From contig MNCI01023687.1 in the NCBI GenBank assembly GCA_015680685.1, forward strand, positions 177,503 through 232,285: a stretch of 54,783 nucleotides of DNA, in the 5' to 3' direction. Position 1 is the first letter of the stretch, and each line of letters opens with the position of its first letter. This stretch comes from Gnetum montanum (lineage: Eukaryota; Streptophyta; Gnetopsida; Gnetales; Gnetaceae). The position numbers and the translations under genes were made by a program. This document shows, piece after piece, positions 45,143-54,783 of this stretch. The notes under the pieces are model-generated. The model made no database searches and had not been told where the DNA came from. It saw only the letters and a list, made by a program, of their open reading frames with translations.

Positions 45143-47650
45143 TTAGTTTGAAGGGAGCTCTGAAGCCTTATTTGTTGGAGAAGCGTGTATGGACTCAAGC
45201 TCTTGTGGTTGTGATAGCCTATTTGGGCTTTTGGTTTTGAAGAAGGGTCTTCTATTCTTGCGATTTTCAGAACTAGTAGCGGGTTGAAGGTTTACAACTC
45301 TCGTAGCATTACGTTGCTGTGGTTGAGTGGGGAGTTCCCCTTGCATTGTTGGATTAAGTGATAGTGGAACTACCGGCGTAAGAGTGGCGGATGGATTCAG
45401 AGGATGGTAGGTCTGTGGTATGTCTCTTGGAGAAGGAGTCCTAAAATACTCCCGAACTTGGTAGTGCCATTGCGGAGTTGCGTGACCCATAGAGTCACTT
45501 GGAGAAACTGGCTGCTGCACGTAATAGCCATAAGGATCGGGTTGCCGGTAAGGGTATTGTTGCCTAGGCGGTGGCATCGCCCATGAATGTGGGCGTTGCC
45601 ACCGCTGATGTTGCCTGATAGGTTGTGGCGAAGTTCCACTTGGATAGTACATTAATGGTTGGTGGAAATGCCTTGGGTTACCTTGGGGATAAGGTAACCT
45701 TCGGGGTGCTTATCGTCTGTTAAGTCTCAGGTTAATTGCATACACCCCAGACTCTTGTAGATGTGAGATTATTGGGCAACATTCCTTAGTATGGTCATAT
45801 TGGTAGATCTCACATCCACTGTCATTGTCTGTATCTGAATCCACAACCTCATCGGTGATTTTCAATTTTCCCTTACCCTTGTCACGTGCATGGCCTGAAT
45901 CTCTCCACTTTTCTTGTCCTTGTCACTAATTCGTTCCTCCTTAGATTCCTCTACAATCTTTAGGACAGTTTCAATTTTACTGTTTAAGGAGCTTCATATT
46001 TCATCTACCTTAGCCAATACTTCCGTTGTTAGCTTTTGAAGTGGCAAGGTTTTTCTATTCACCAACTCCTTGAGTGGTGACTCATCTTCTTCATCGCAGA
46101 ATCTCACTCCCCCCTTTCGAAGGGAAGGATTGCGATTATATTCTTTCACGCTTTCTCTTTTCCGTAGCTCCCCTTCTTCTTTAGCTACTTGCTCCAACAA
46201 TTGATGAATTTCATGGGATCTAAGTTTTGATAATCTCCCTTGGGCATAAGTCCCAAGGGTTCTCCTGGTTTTATATCTTAGCCCATCTACTAGGTGGTGG
46301 AGTTGATCCCATTGTGCGTAATCATGGCCTGGGCAACGATGTAGCAATGCATAATATTGGCCCATGGCAGCATCCAAGGGTTCATGATTACCTTTTTTCC
46401 ATCCTTGGGTTTTCTTACACAAGTTAGACACTCTAGATTACGTTTGGTATTTATCGTTGAAGAGTTCTAACATCGTACTCCATCTCCTAATGGTTTCCGG
46501 CTCTAAGGACCAGTACCAACTCTTTGCTTCCTTTATGAGTGTCCTAGGAAACAACTTTAATTTCTGCCACTTTTTTTCAATATTTTGCAAGGAATAGGCA
46601 TCATGGAATGCTTGTAAATGATTTTACAGATCAACATTGTATCCCCCTTCGAAGTGTGGGATATTGTTCATATCTAGTTTCTTGATCTGCCTATCTTTTT
46701 GATGCCTTGTTGGTATTCTCACTGCCTCCATAATATCTAACATACTTTAGGTGGAAAGTAGGGGTTCATCATGATCATCTCTCTCATGATGTCTGTGATG
46801 CCTACGTGGTTCCCTACTTTCCCTTCTTTCATGCCTAGACTCTCTAGACTGCCCTTGTCCTCTCTCTCGATTCTCTCGTCGAGGTCTCTCATTTTGCTTA
46901 CCCTTATCCTCACCATTATGCTCTTTGTGACTGTGCCCTGATGTGGAAGGAGAGGGTGAATGATGTGATGAAGGGGAAGAAGAAGTAGAACCATCGCCAT
47001 GATGATGTTTCTTACCTTCTCTTTGATGGCTATGGCCTCGATCGTGATGACGATCAGAATGCCCATCCTTGTCATGTGTTTTCATTCCCTTAGTGAACAG
47101 TTGGTGTTCACAAGGATTAGAACCAGGGTTTTGTATCGTGGAGTGTAGGTTTTGATGCCTCACCTCATTATCATTAGGATGGGAAACATCATTTGATGGA
47201 GAATCCATTATAAGTGGTTCACCATCTCCAATTTCTCTTAGGACGTGTGGGACCCCTTTTCCCTTCAACAATGTATGGTGGCTCCCCTGCCACAAGTCCT
47301 GTTGACATTGCACTTCTGTGGGATGATAATCCCTTATGTTGAAATCACCTACAATGTATTCAATGTATAGTTGTGTCATGCCTATCTGTGCAAGAGCACG
47401 AAGAATCATGTCAGGGACTGTCCGATCTAGAGGTAACACTATGTTACCTTGCAAGTCTCTCCAACGCAGTTGTTCATCCTGATGGAGGATAAAAGTAAAA
47501 TCAGGTATATACTCATCGGGATGAGTATATACCACCAGGTATTGTTGAGGAACTAGTGGATTTTGGTTATGTATTTTAGACTGCTGACTATTTCGTGTAT
47601 GATTCCTAGGTGGTGAAGTGCTTTTGTTTTAAGAAGAAGACATTGTGTCT
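45143..47650 (-). pseudogene. gag of E3
   Basis: Minus-strand gag in three main open blocks: 47535-46747 (YIPDFTFILHQDEQLRWRDLQGN, IVLPLDRTVPDMILRALAQIGMTQ, then a long His/Arg/Ser/Glu-rich linker of about 120 residues), 46740-45994 (core with QGWKKGNHEPLDAAMGQYY, ALLHRCPGHDYAQ, GTYAQGRLSKLRSHEIHQLLEQVAKEEGELRKRES), and 45652-45143 (Pro/Gln-rich tail RQQYPYRQPDPYGYYVQQP). The knuckle (about 45765-45830) has lost one Cys (CEIYQYDHTKECC). The upstream MSSSS start region near 47640 resembles E1. Confidence 0.8.
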
Positions 47651-47770
47651 TATTCGGTGTGTTGATTAACTGTTATATAAATTTTTTGTTTAATTAACCC
47701 TAAGGGTTTGTTTAAGCTCTTGATGATGTGGATAATTTCCTATGTTCTACTTAGTGCAAAAACACTTAGT

Positions 47771-47787
47771 CCCCGGCAACGGTGCCA
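47771..47787 (-). other. Primer binding site of E3
   Basis: In sense orientation TGGCACCGTTGCCGGGG starts one base inside the 5' LTR boundary, equivalent to the E1 site with two substitutions. Confidence 0.85.
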
Positions 47788-47788
47788 A

Positions 47789-48603
47789 TGATGAGTGGCG
47801 AGGTACGCCTACACTCAACCATACGAATACGAGCGTTACATGCATGATCTGGTCAACCTCTACAGACTAAGTGCCTACATGCCTTATGGAACACTTAAGG
47901 TTAATCATTTGTTGTCTTCCCAGACTTACTTGTAGTTGTCATGATTGTATGGTTAAGTAAGTCTGAGGTATGTGATTTTTATAGTCTTTTATGTTTTATC
48001 TCCTATGCTAAGAGGTGAAGGGTGAAGAGACTAATTAACTAACTTTAACTAACTAACTAAGCCTTAATTAACCTAGCATCAGCATCTATTCCCACTTACC
48101 GTTCACACCTTGAACCAATGCAACCTTGGTTACCAAACGCTAGTCGTTGCTGGGATTGCCAAGTGTAACACACGTGCTCGAAGCGGCCGTACTGAATGCA
48201 CTTAACTACGGGAGAAGGGTTGAGAAAGATTTAATTAACTAATAAAGCATTTAAATGATAAATAATAAATAATAATAAGTAAAGTCCTAATTATCCTAAT
48301 CCATGCACTGCAAGGTTTATCCAAGAAGTTCATCTTTATTTCCATACACAAACTTGTGTTCAGGTACAATATTTTTTTGAATAAAGATTCGTTCACTTTA
48401 AAGCTTCTACTGTGGGCACATGGAAATTATTCTATTTCTGGAGAGGTAAAATTGCTAGAGTTTCACTACGGTCTAGGCCTAAACTTCGAAAAAAGGAAGA
48501 GCCACCTCTTATTTATAGATTCGATGATGCACTATGATATCGCGTACGTGATATCGTAGGGGAAGACGTGATATAGTGGCCCATGCGATATCGAGTCCCA
48601 TCA
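47789..48603 (-). repeat. 5' LTR of E3 (815 bp)
   Basis: Reverse orientation: U5 end at 47789 (TGATGAGTGGCGAGG), TATA at 48511-48520 (atttatagat, reverse), U3 array at about 48530-48598 with gatatcgcgtacgtgatatcg and gcgatatcgag, end CCCATCA at 48603. R/U5 sequence is of the E1 type. Its U3 has more intact GATATCG dyads than the 3' LTR. Confidence 0.88.
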
Positions 48604-48608
48604 TAATC

Positions 48609-50652
48609 CTTCTAAATGAATTTTTTTTTGGCATCCATCTTATTACAAACAATTCCTTTGCTCTAGCTATCTAAAAGACATGAAGAACACCATTTATTAT
48701 AAATCTTATATTATATGATGATGCTCCTGTTGCTTCTCAAAAATTTACAACATTAAGGTGTAGTTTCTCCTTACCTACTCCATCTTGCCCAATTGATTCC
48801 CCCATCACACCCCTTATCCCCATCAACCTCACAGGAACCACCATTACTTCCTATTCTCACACCTCTAATTTGTATTCTTACTTGAGTGCAAAAGAAGGAA
48901 ATCTCTAACAAAAGAAAAGGAAAAGATCCATCCAACAAATAATCTTCCTCATAATGAAATAATAAGGTGGCATTTTTAGAGCCTCAAAATACATTTACAT
49001 TGACTCCAACAACTACTTTAACTACTTCATCATCAACTATTCCTCTAGCATCTACCACCAAGGATACAAGCTCTTAGGGTAAAGCTTTGTTGCAAATTGC
49101 AACAACAATGAGATTGAAAAGCATAAAAATCTCTCGCTTCAATCTCATCTCAAGTTTGTAGGAGCATTGTTTGACATTAGAGGAGCTCCTATAGTCCATC
49201 ATCATTCCAATAGACATCCAGACCCATGCTAAAGCTATTTCATCAGAGTTTAATGCTCTATAGTATGAGGTGAATTTCTTGGTGTTCAAAGGGCAGAACA
49301 TAAAAATCCATTCTATCATGGATGTGATATGCTACTTTCCTATCTACATCATGATACAAGTTGGAGATAATGTGTTCCTACCCTTGGTTCATGTTGATGG
49401 TGGAGCTAGATCTAATGTCAGTTCATGGGCAATCATCGAGTGTCTTAGCCTCAAAAAAATAGTTCACATACTCCAACTTCAACTCTATTGTAATTTCATT
49501 TAGTGAAGCTAATGTAACTCCCCTATTAATTATCTATAAATGCCTATAAATAACTAATAGATATACTATAAAACCCTAAGGATCTAGATTTAATCTTGAT
49601 ATACTAATTAAAAGAAAGAAGTAAAACAGATAAAATTTATTAAATAGAAGCATAATACAGTAGATTAATACAACATAGAAAAATTTCATAATACTTTCAT
49701 ATATAATTAAAAAAATTTATTTAAGGAAAACTAGAATTTTATGAAGTTATAAAAATGTAAATGTTGAAAAATTTCACAAATTGCTTTATAAAATAGTATG
49801 CAAAACAACAATTCAAAAGACACTTGTTTCACCTTAATTGGATATATAGAAATCAAGATATTCATGTTTTAAGATTACCAAATTAATTAATAAAATTAAT
49901 AATAATAATAAAATAAAATATCGATATATAATAAAGTATATAAAATTTTCCCCAAACATATGACACATTCTGAAATGAAAAATGATTTGTGCAATCTCAT
50001 ACTCTAAATATCACAAATGACAATTTGATATCTATCATACTTTATTCTTTATTCAAAAAAATAGGTTCATGGCTGAAGTATCCAAAAAGTGTATAAGGTT
50101 TCTATATTATAAAAATACAAAATATATAGAGATTATTTTTCTAGTTTAAAGGGTCTATCTTGTGCAAAATTGATCCACCTTTCATTCCATGTCCATCTCC
50201 CAATTTTTCCATGGTTACTCTAGGTTCTCTACATCAAAATGCAAGAGGAGTGAGAATCCCTAAAATAAAAATCATTTTTTAATTTATTTCTTCATGGATC
50301 ATAAAAGTTGTAGACTAAAAGTCTTAGAATACAAGTAAGACAAAGGTTTTTAATAAAATATTTAAAAAATTTTCAAGTCCAAAAATGCCACAAATGTTTC
50401 ACAAATTCAAAGAATCTATATTTTATCCAGGCATCTCTGAACACTAGGTCTTGCTTATTCTTACTACCAAATCAATATATTGATAGGTCTTGCAATAACC
50501 TTGATATTATCATTAGATTATTCTTTTAATTATTTAATGTTCAAAGATTTTACAACTCTCTCTAGCAACAATCCAAAGAGAATATATTTTATCTAGGCAT
50601 CTTTGAAGGCTAGGTCTTGGTTATCCTCACTACCAAAGGGACACATCAATAG
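48609..50652. other. Relic and AT-rich sequence between E3 and E5
   Basis: 48970-49500 has frames on the plus strand with a Thr/Ser-rich stretch then KAISSEFNAL-YEVNFLVFKGQNIKI, weakly reminiscent of the coiled-coil part of the E2 second ORF; not assigned. 49500-50650 is AT-rich with no gene. 50408-50480 and 50576-50650 are degenerate copies of one segment ('tctatattttatccaggcatct', 'ctaggtcttg.ttat'). Confidence 0.4.
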
Positions 50653-51550
50653 TGATGAGTGGAGAAGGGTACCCCTATGCCCAACCATACAAATCATAGA
50701 GTTCTCATGCACGATCCGGTCGAGTTTTGTGGACTTTATAGTTTCTGGTACATTAGTCTTTTAGGAAGTGAACCTTACCCTAAGGGCGTTCGTTGTCTTT
50801 CCGATTACACTTATGAAGCATAATGGTATGGTTAAGTGTAATCGAGGCATATGATTTTTTATCATTTTATGGTTTATGTCCTTTGGTGCATAGAAACAGA
50901 GATAGAGTAATTTAATAACTAATTTAATTTAACTAACTAACTAATCTCTAATTAGTCCTAACATAATCATATGGTCCCACTTTCTGTACATGCCCTAAAC
51001 CCACATATCCATTGCTGCGTTACTAAGTGCTACACTACTAGGCGTACCAAGCAATAACACTATTGGAATTACCAAGCGAATATGTGTTACACTCGAAGCA
51101 ATCGTACTTAATTACTTAATTAGCTTGATTACTGGAAAACATTGAATAAATAACTAAAAGAATTAAATGCATGAATAAACATCTAAACTATCTAGAATGA
51201 TATAAGGTTTATTAAGAAGCTTGTCTTTATTGCCATACACATTGTCATCAGCAAGTACAATAATGCTCGAATAAAGATTTGTACACTCAATGAATCCTGT
51301 TGTAGGCACTCAGGAGAAATATTCTACCCTTCAAATGTTCAGCTACTACTATGACTTGAATGACCATAAACATGGTGGGGAGCTCATATTTATAGTTTTC
51401 TCTATAGTACTACGTTGATGGGGCCCCATAGATGTAGCAAACTGTACATTGATGTGGCCCCATCAATGGGGCAACACCATGTAAATGGGGTCCCATTGAC
51501 AAGGCCATGTCAACGGGGGTCCATTGACACAACACTTTGATGCTTCATCA
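50653..51550 (-). repeat. 3' LTR of E5 (898 bp)
   Basis: TGATGAGTGG...GCTTCATCA on the plus strand. U5 end, 'gggaattaccaagcgaata' -type repeats (51000-51080), a reversed aataaag near 51253, TATA (reverse, tcatatttatag at about 51384-51395), and a U3 array at 51405-51540. The polypurine tract follows as tatcccaaaa (51551-51560), an eroded form. Confidence 0.85.
51405..51540 (-). repeat. Dyad array (ATGGGGCCCCAT type) in U3 of E5
   Basis: Five or so units with palindromic core GATGGGGCCCCATC (variants tgtggccccatcaatgg, atggggtcccattgac, aacgggggtccattgac) directly upstream, in sense, of the TATA box. It replaces the GCGATATCGC arrays found in E1-E3. Confidence 0.8.
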
Positions 51551-51599
51551 TATCCCAAAAACTAAATGAAAACTCATCCTCAAGTTCTTTTACAAAATT

Positions 51600-53130
51600 G
51601 GGAAGGTATAGGATTATTAACTAACTCTTAATAACTCTAAGTAGTTGTTCATCCTATAAGCTAGGTTCTTGGCAGTTGATTGTTGATCTATGAATCATGC
51701 CCTAAGAACTTTGAGTTCAATGTTAGCCCCCACAAGCTTGTCCTTGGTGTCCTTGTGGTGTTTGAACTTAGCCTCATACAACAAGTATGATCTAGCCACC
51801 TACTTCTCTAACTCAGATCGTAGCTGCCTAGCAGTCAACATGGCTAGATTTGTGTAAAAAAGATTGGAAAGCTCCATGTACTCCATCATCTCCTTGATCT
51901 GCAACTCCTTCATACATATTTCTACTTTTTTGTAGGCGTCTATCCCAATCAACGATGGGTTGCCACAACTCTTTTCCTTGTTAGAGTTGCTAAAGGGTTT
52001 CATTTACCTTTGCCTTCACCAACTAGATGTGCTTCTAATTTACTTCATTTTGTAGATTGACTTGCTCTCAGTAATGATCCTTGAGTCTCTCAAATTTGAG
52101 AGCCTCTAATTTCTAGGAGACTACTTCAATTAAAATTTTTTGGCAAAGGGCACAAACTTCCTCCATGGAGAGATTCCTATTTCCTGCTGCTAATCTCCTC
52201 ACTTTTGTATTTGCTCTAGTTAATTTCTCTTATTGTCAATGGATGAAATCTATTAACTGTTGCTTGTGCACATCAACATTCCATAGGTAATGATTTTTTG
52301 TAGTTAATTGGACATTCTTCTTGTAGGTCTAATCCAAGGCCTTCTAAATCTTATGTTGTGTGGCCTCTGCCAAGGATCGATAGAATACTATCATCTCCAT
52401 TGCACCTTCAACCCCTTTGAGTTTGGTGTGAAGTTATTCCATAGCTTCATCTCTTGTGATTGCTAAGTTGAGGAATACAGGATTGGAAATTTGGACTCTT
52501 AGCTTAGCAACTTCCATAGTCAAGCATTTATTTTTCTCCTTGCCCATTTCAAGTTACCCCTCCAATATAATGTTTTTGCCCCTTGCCTCAAGCAACACTG
52601 ACTAGGTTGTAGTGATGTTATCTGGAAGGTCAAAGACATTTGGAAGTGGTTACCTTGTTCCCACCAATCAGTCCAGTAGCTCTTCATGCTACACTGTGTT
52701 TATTCTGCTACTTGTAGTTCTTACGAACATCTACACATCTTTGAGTGTAGTGACGTCTGGTACAAATGCCACAAGTGCATAGAGAGTTTCGGTAATATGA
52801 TCAATGATCACTTCTGTTGTTGTTTCCTATCCTTGGTGTTGTATCACTAGTATAGTTGCCCCTTCACCCTCCATGCACACTGAGAAGGTCGTGGCATTTC
52901 CAAATATTTCTAGGAGTGATTGTTATTCTACGAGAGATACTATGACCTCTTTGGCACTTGAATTTGACTTCATGGGTAGTTGCGTTCTTTGGGGTAAGAA
53001 AATGGGTCCACCCTCATCCATCAAATTGATTGTTTGGTCCATCTCATTAAGGTGACTCATGGTTGGTCTATATATGGATGGGTCCTTGCTACTCATGCCT
53101 GCTCTTTACTTTGATTCACTCAAGAGCCAT
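51600..53130 (-). pseudogene. Coiled-coil part of the second ORF in E5 (decayed)
   Basis: Minus-strand frame fragments such as 52003-51800 (ICMKELQIKEMMEYMELSNLFYTNLAMLTARQLRSELEK) align with E2 (IKNRDLQIQDLTEYKELANLRYANLAMLIAGRPRLELEQ). Charged, Leu/Lys/Glu-rich, interrupted by many stops. Confidence 0.65.
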
Positions 53131-54100
53131 TATCTATATTTGCACAACCATTGGGTGGTTGCAATGATGTCTGGCACTGTTTTCTGAGTGGCAGGTGGAG
53201 GTGGTGGTCACTGCTCTTTTTTCTTGAATTATGGTTGTAGGTATCTTGTCATTTATCATTTCTACCCAGTTGGTGACTAGAATAGTTCTAATAGTGTTAT
53301 TGGTGTAATAGACTATCCCTCTCCTTTGATAGAGTTTCTTGATGAGGCATGGGAAGGGGAGTGCCTTTCTTCCATGTTTATTTTCTTTAAATTGCTTCTC
53401 CATATCTAAATAGATTAGTTGTGGAAGGTTGACTAGGAATCTCCCACTTAGAACAATGCATGCTTAGGTAGAGAAGATAGTGATTTTGCTTAGCCTCATT
53501 GTGGGATTGAGTTGGAAGGTTGAAATTTTGTAATGAATCCTCTCTGCCAGTGTGAGTGCATCAAAATCCTTATAGTCAACACCATAGCACTGTTGCACCC
53601 ATTCTTCCTTAATACTAGGATCCACCTACATTGCGATCTTAGTAAGGTTTTCCCTTGTTTCTAGCAACCCAAGCATTGTAGGAATGGCCTATGCCTACTA
53701 GAACACTAAGATGTCCTTGATCTTCACCGTTGATCTAGGCTTCCTATTATTTCAAAATAGAAATGTCTCTCTCATGTACCACTCCCCAGTGGAAGTGATA
53801 ATTGGCCACATAAGAGAGGCCTTTAGCTAGTCCTGTACTTCTCTTGGTGCATGTTCTAGGAAAGGATCAAAGTGTAACTCTTGGAGCAACAATTTTTGGA
53901 CCTTCCTCGATTTGATTTGATTCAGGTAAGCCTCTATTAAGGTCATCTCTAGCTTTTTTGGTTGTGATGGCACATCATCCCAATGGGAGTGTTCTGTTGT
54001 TGCTACTGTTGGTTCTAGAATTTGTCTGATAAATTCCACTTCTACCTCCTCCCTAAGAGGACTTGTGGCATGGGTTGCAAGTGGTTCCTCCTAGGGCTAT
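53131..54100 (-). pseudogene. PF20167-like part of the second ORF in E5 (decayed)
   Basis: Minus strand: FLEHAPREVQD and following MWPIITSTGEWYMRETFLF (about 53870-53760) match E2's FVEFAPEAVRD and LWPILSECGAWYLGETYLF; further on KALPFPCLIKKLYQRRGI (53370-53315) matches KMALPFPCLIRKLCRRAGI. Stops and frame breaks throughout. Shows that the second ORF is a stable part of this element group and not a one-off capture. Confidence 0.7.
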
Positions 54101-54544
54101 TCTTAGCCTCTTCCCATTCTAGGCCATTTCTTCCTTAGTTGGGATATGAAACACCACAAAAATTTTGGCTAACACTTGAAGACAGAAATTAAGCTAAGTC
54201 ATGTTGGTCCTCAGCATTACCAAGCTTAGAAGCCTCAAAAATAGCATCAAACGAAGTCAAAGCAAGCAAGTAAAAGTTCCCTGGGATCCACAGAAGACTA
54301 CGATGACATCTGGCATCAAACTTGGCAAATTTTGAGCTCAAAATACTTGGTTTTCACTAAGTATGCATCCTGTATGCTGGCCTACACATGCCCAACGTAA
54401 GGCCCAACATACAGCAACTTTTGGGTCTCAAAAACTCCTCAAAACATGCTAAAGTGGAGTGTCTAGACCCCCCAGGACCTTCCCCAGGGTCCCCAGCAGG
54501 ACGCAGGCACTTGAAGATCCAATTTTGGGCTCCAAATGATGATC

Positions 54545-54783
54545 TTCCATTCCTATACGCCCAGCGTATACGCTGCTACAGTGTTCCAGTGTAAAGCTAT
54601 AGTGATTCAGCGTAAATGCTACAGTGTTCTAGCGTAATGCTACAGTGTTCCAGCGTAATGCTACAGTGTTCCAGCGTAAATGCTACAGTGTTCCAACGTA
54701 AATGCTACAGTGTTCCAGCGTAATGTATAGTGTTCCAGCGTAAATGCTACAGTGTTTCAGCGTAAATGCTACAGTGTTTCAGC
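54545..54783 (-). repeat. 20-22-bp tandem array upstream of the E5 second ORF
   Basis: At least nine units of cagcgtaaatgctacagtgttc (22 bp; variants lose one or two bases) continuing past the window end; the edge unit contains the palindrome AGCGTATACGCT (54563-54574). In sense (minus strand) it lies upstream of the second ORF, the place where E2 has its GCGATATCGC-type array. A weak TATA-like gcgtatagga lies at its sense-downstream edge. Confidence 0.8.

Larger units (their letters stand above)
42180..48603 (-). mobile_element. E3: LTR retrotransposon on the minus strand, gag-protease only
   Basis: 6.4 kb between target duplications taatc (42175-42179 and 48604-48608). In sense orientation (right to left): 5' LTR, primer site, gag, protease, then the post-integrase spacer, polypurine tract and 3' LTR. 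RT, RNase H and integrase are absent. The break is at the single N (44594). Gag and protease are better preserved than in E1, and both are close relatives. Confidence 0.88.
50653..54783 (-). mobile_element. E5: LTR retrotransposon, minus strand, 3' part (runs off the window)
   Basis: 3' LTR at 50653-51550, then in sense-reverse order a polypurine tract, a decayed second ORF of the E2 type, and a short-repeat array at the window end. The order LTR / second ORF / array mirrors E2 (array 17309, ORF 18081-20580, LTR 20752). gag and pol, if any, lie beyond the window, so autonomy cannot be judged. Confidence 0.7.

Noticed and set aside
45404-46427. Plus-strand frames opposite E3 gag
   Set aside because: Shadows of the minus-strand gag frame.
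1-54783. tRNA or rRNA genes
   Set aside because: None recognised by eye on either strand; a tRNA search program would be decisive.

Overview
The window looks like a stretch of a very large, repeat-rich nuclear plant genome. It holds one intron-containing plant gene surrounded by layered Ty3/gypsy-type LTR retrotransposons of related families plus a LINE relic. Transposon coding frames are full of C-to-T type stop codons, as expected from long-term cytosine methylation. A gymnosperm is my guess from the TE density and style, but nothing in the sequence proves the species.

Layout: 1-2013, 3' end of a Ty3-type element (integrase C-terminus, spacer, 3' LTR) inserted in a LINE relic (2019-2708 and about 3500-3770) that also carries reverse-oriented LTR fragments (2709 to about 3490). 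5159-8969 (minus), a three-exon BODYGUARD-like alpha/beta hydrolase gene, the only convincing host gene; its splice sites and catalytic triad can be read directly. 8970-12882, gene flank with no recognised gene. 12888-21609 (+), a complete LTR element ('E2', TSD ctagg) that has gag but no pol and carries a second gene (PF20167-like plant transposon protein fused to a long coiled coil) behind its own repeat array and TATA box. 21615-24830, low-complexity sequence and an old LTR. 24831-35214 (+), a complete but decayed autonomous gag-pol element ('E1', TSD cctac). 35215-42179, relics of an older element ('E4') and a tandem repeat of about 200 bp. 42180-48603 (minus), a pol-deleted element ('E3', TSD taatc). 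48604-50652, AT-rich relic sequence. 50653-54783 (minus), the 3' half of an element ('E5') with a decayed copy of E2's second gene, ending in a tandem array that runs off the window.

The most interesting pattern is in the LTRs. All share the same ends (TGATG...CATCA), a similar U5 and a TATA box, but just upstream of the TATA box each lineage has a different short, dyad-rich array: GCGATATCGC-type in E1, E2 and E3; GTTACTCTAG/CTCTAATTATTAGAG in the 5' element; ATGGGGCCCCAT in E5; GCATATGCGCATATGC in the fragment near 3.3 kb. A comparable array also stands before the second gene of E2 and, apparently, of E5. This suggests an exchangeable array-promoter module in a group of retrotransposons that carry an additional gene. 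It is a reading by eye and needs alignment and genome-wide copies to confirm.

Four isolated single Ns (3247, 19111, 31338, 44594) each sit at a structural or frame discontinuity, so those junctions may be assembly artefacts.
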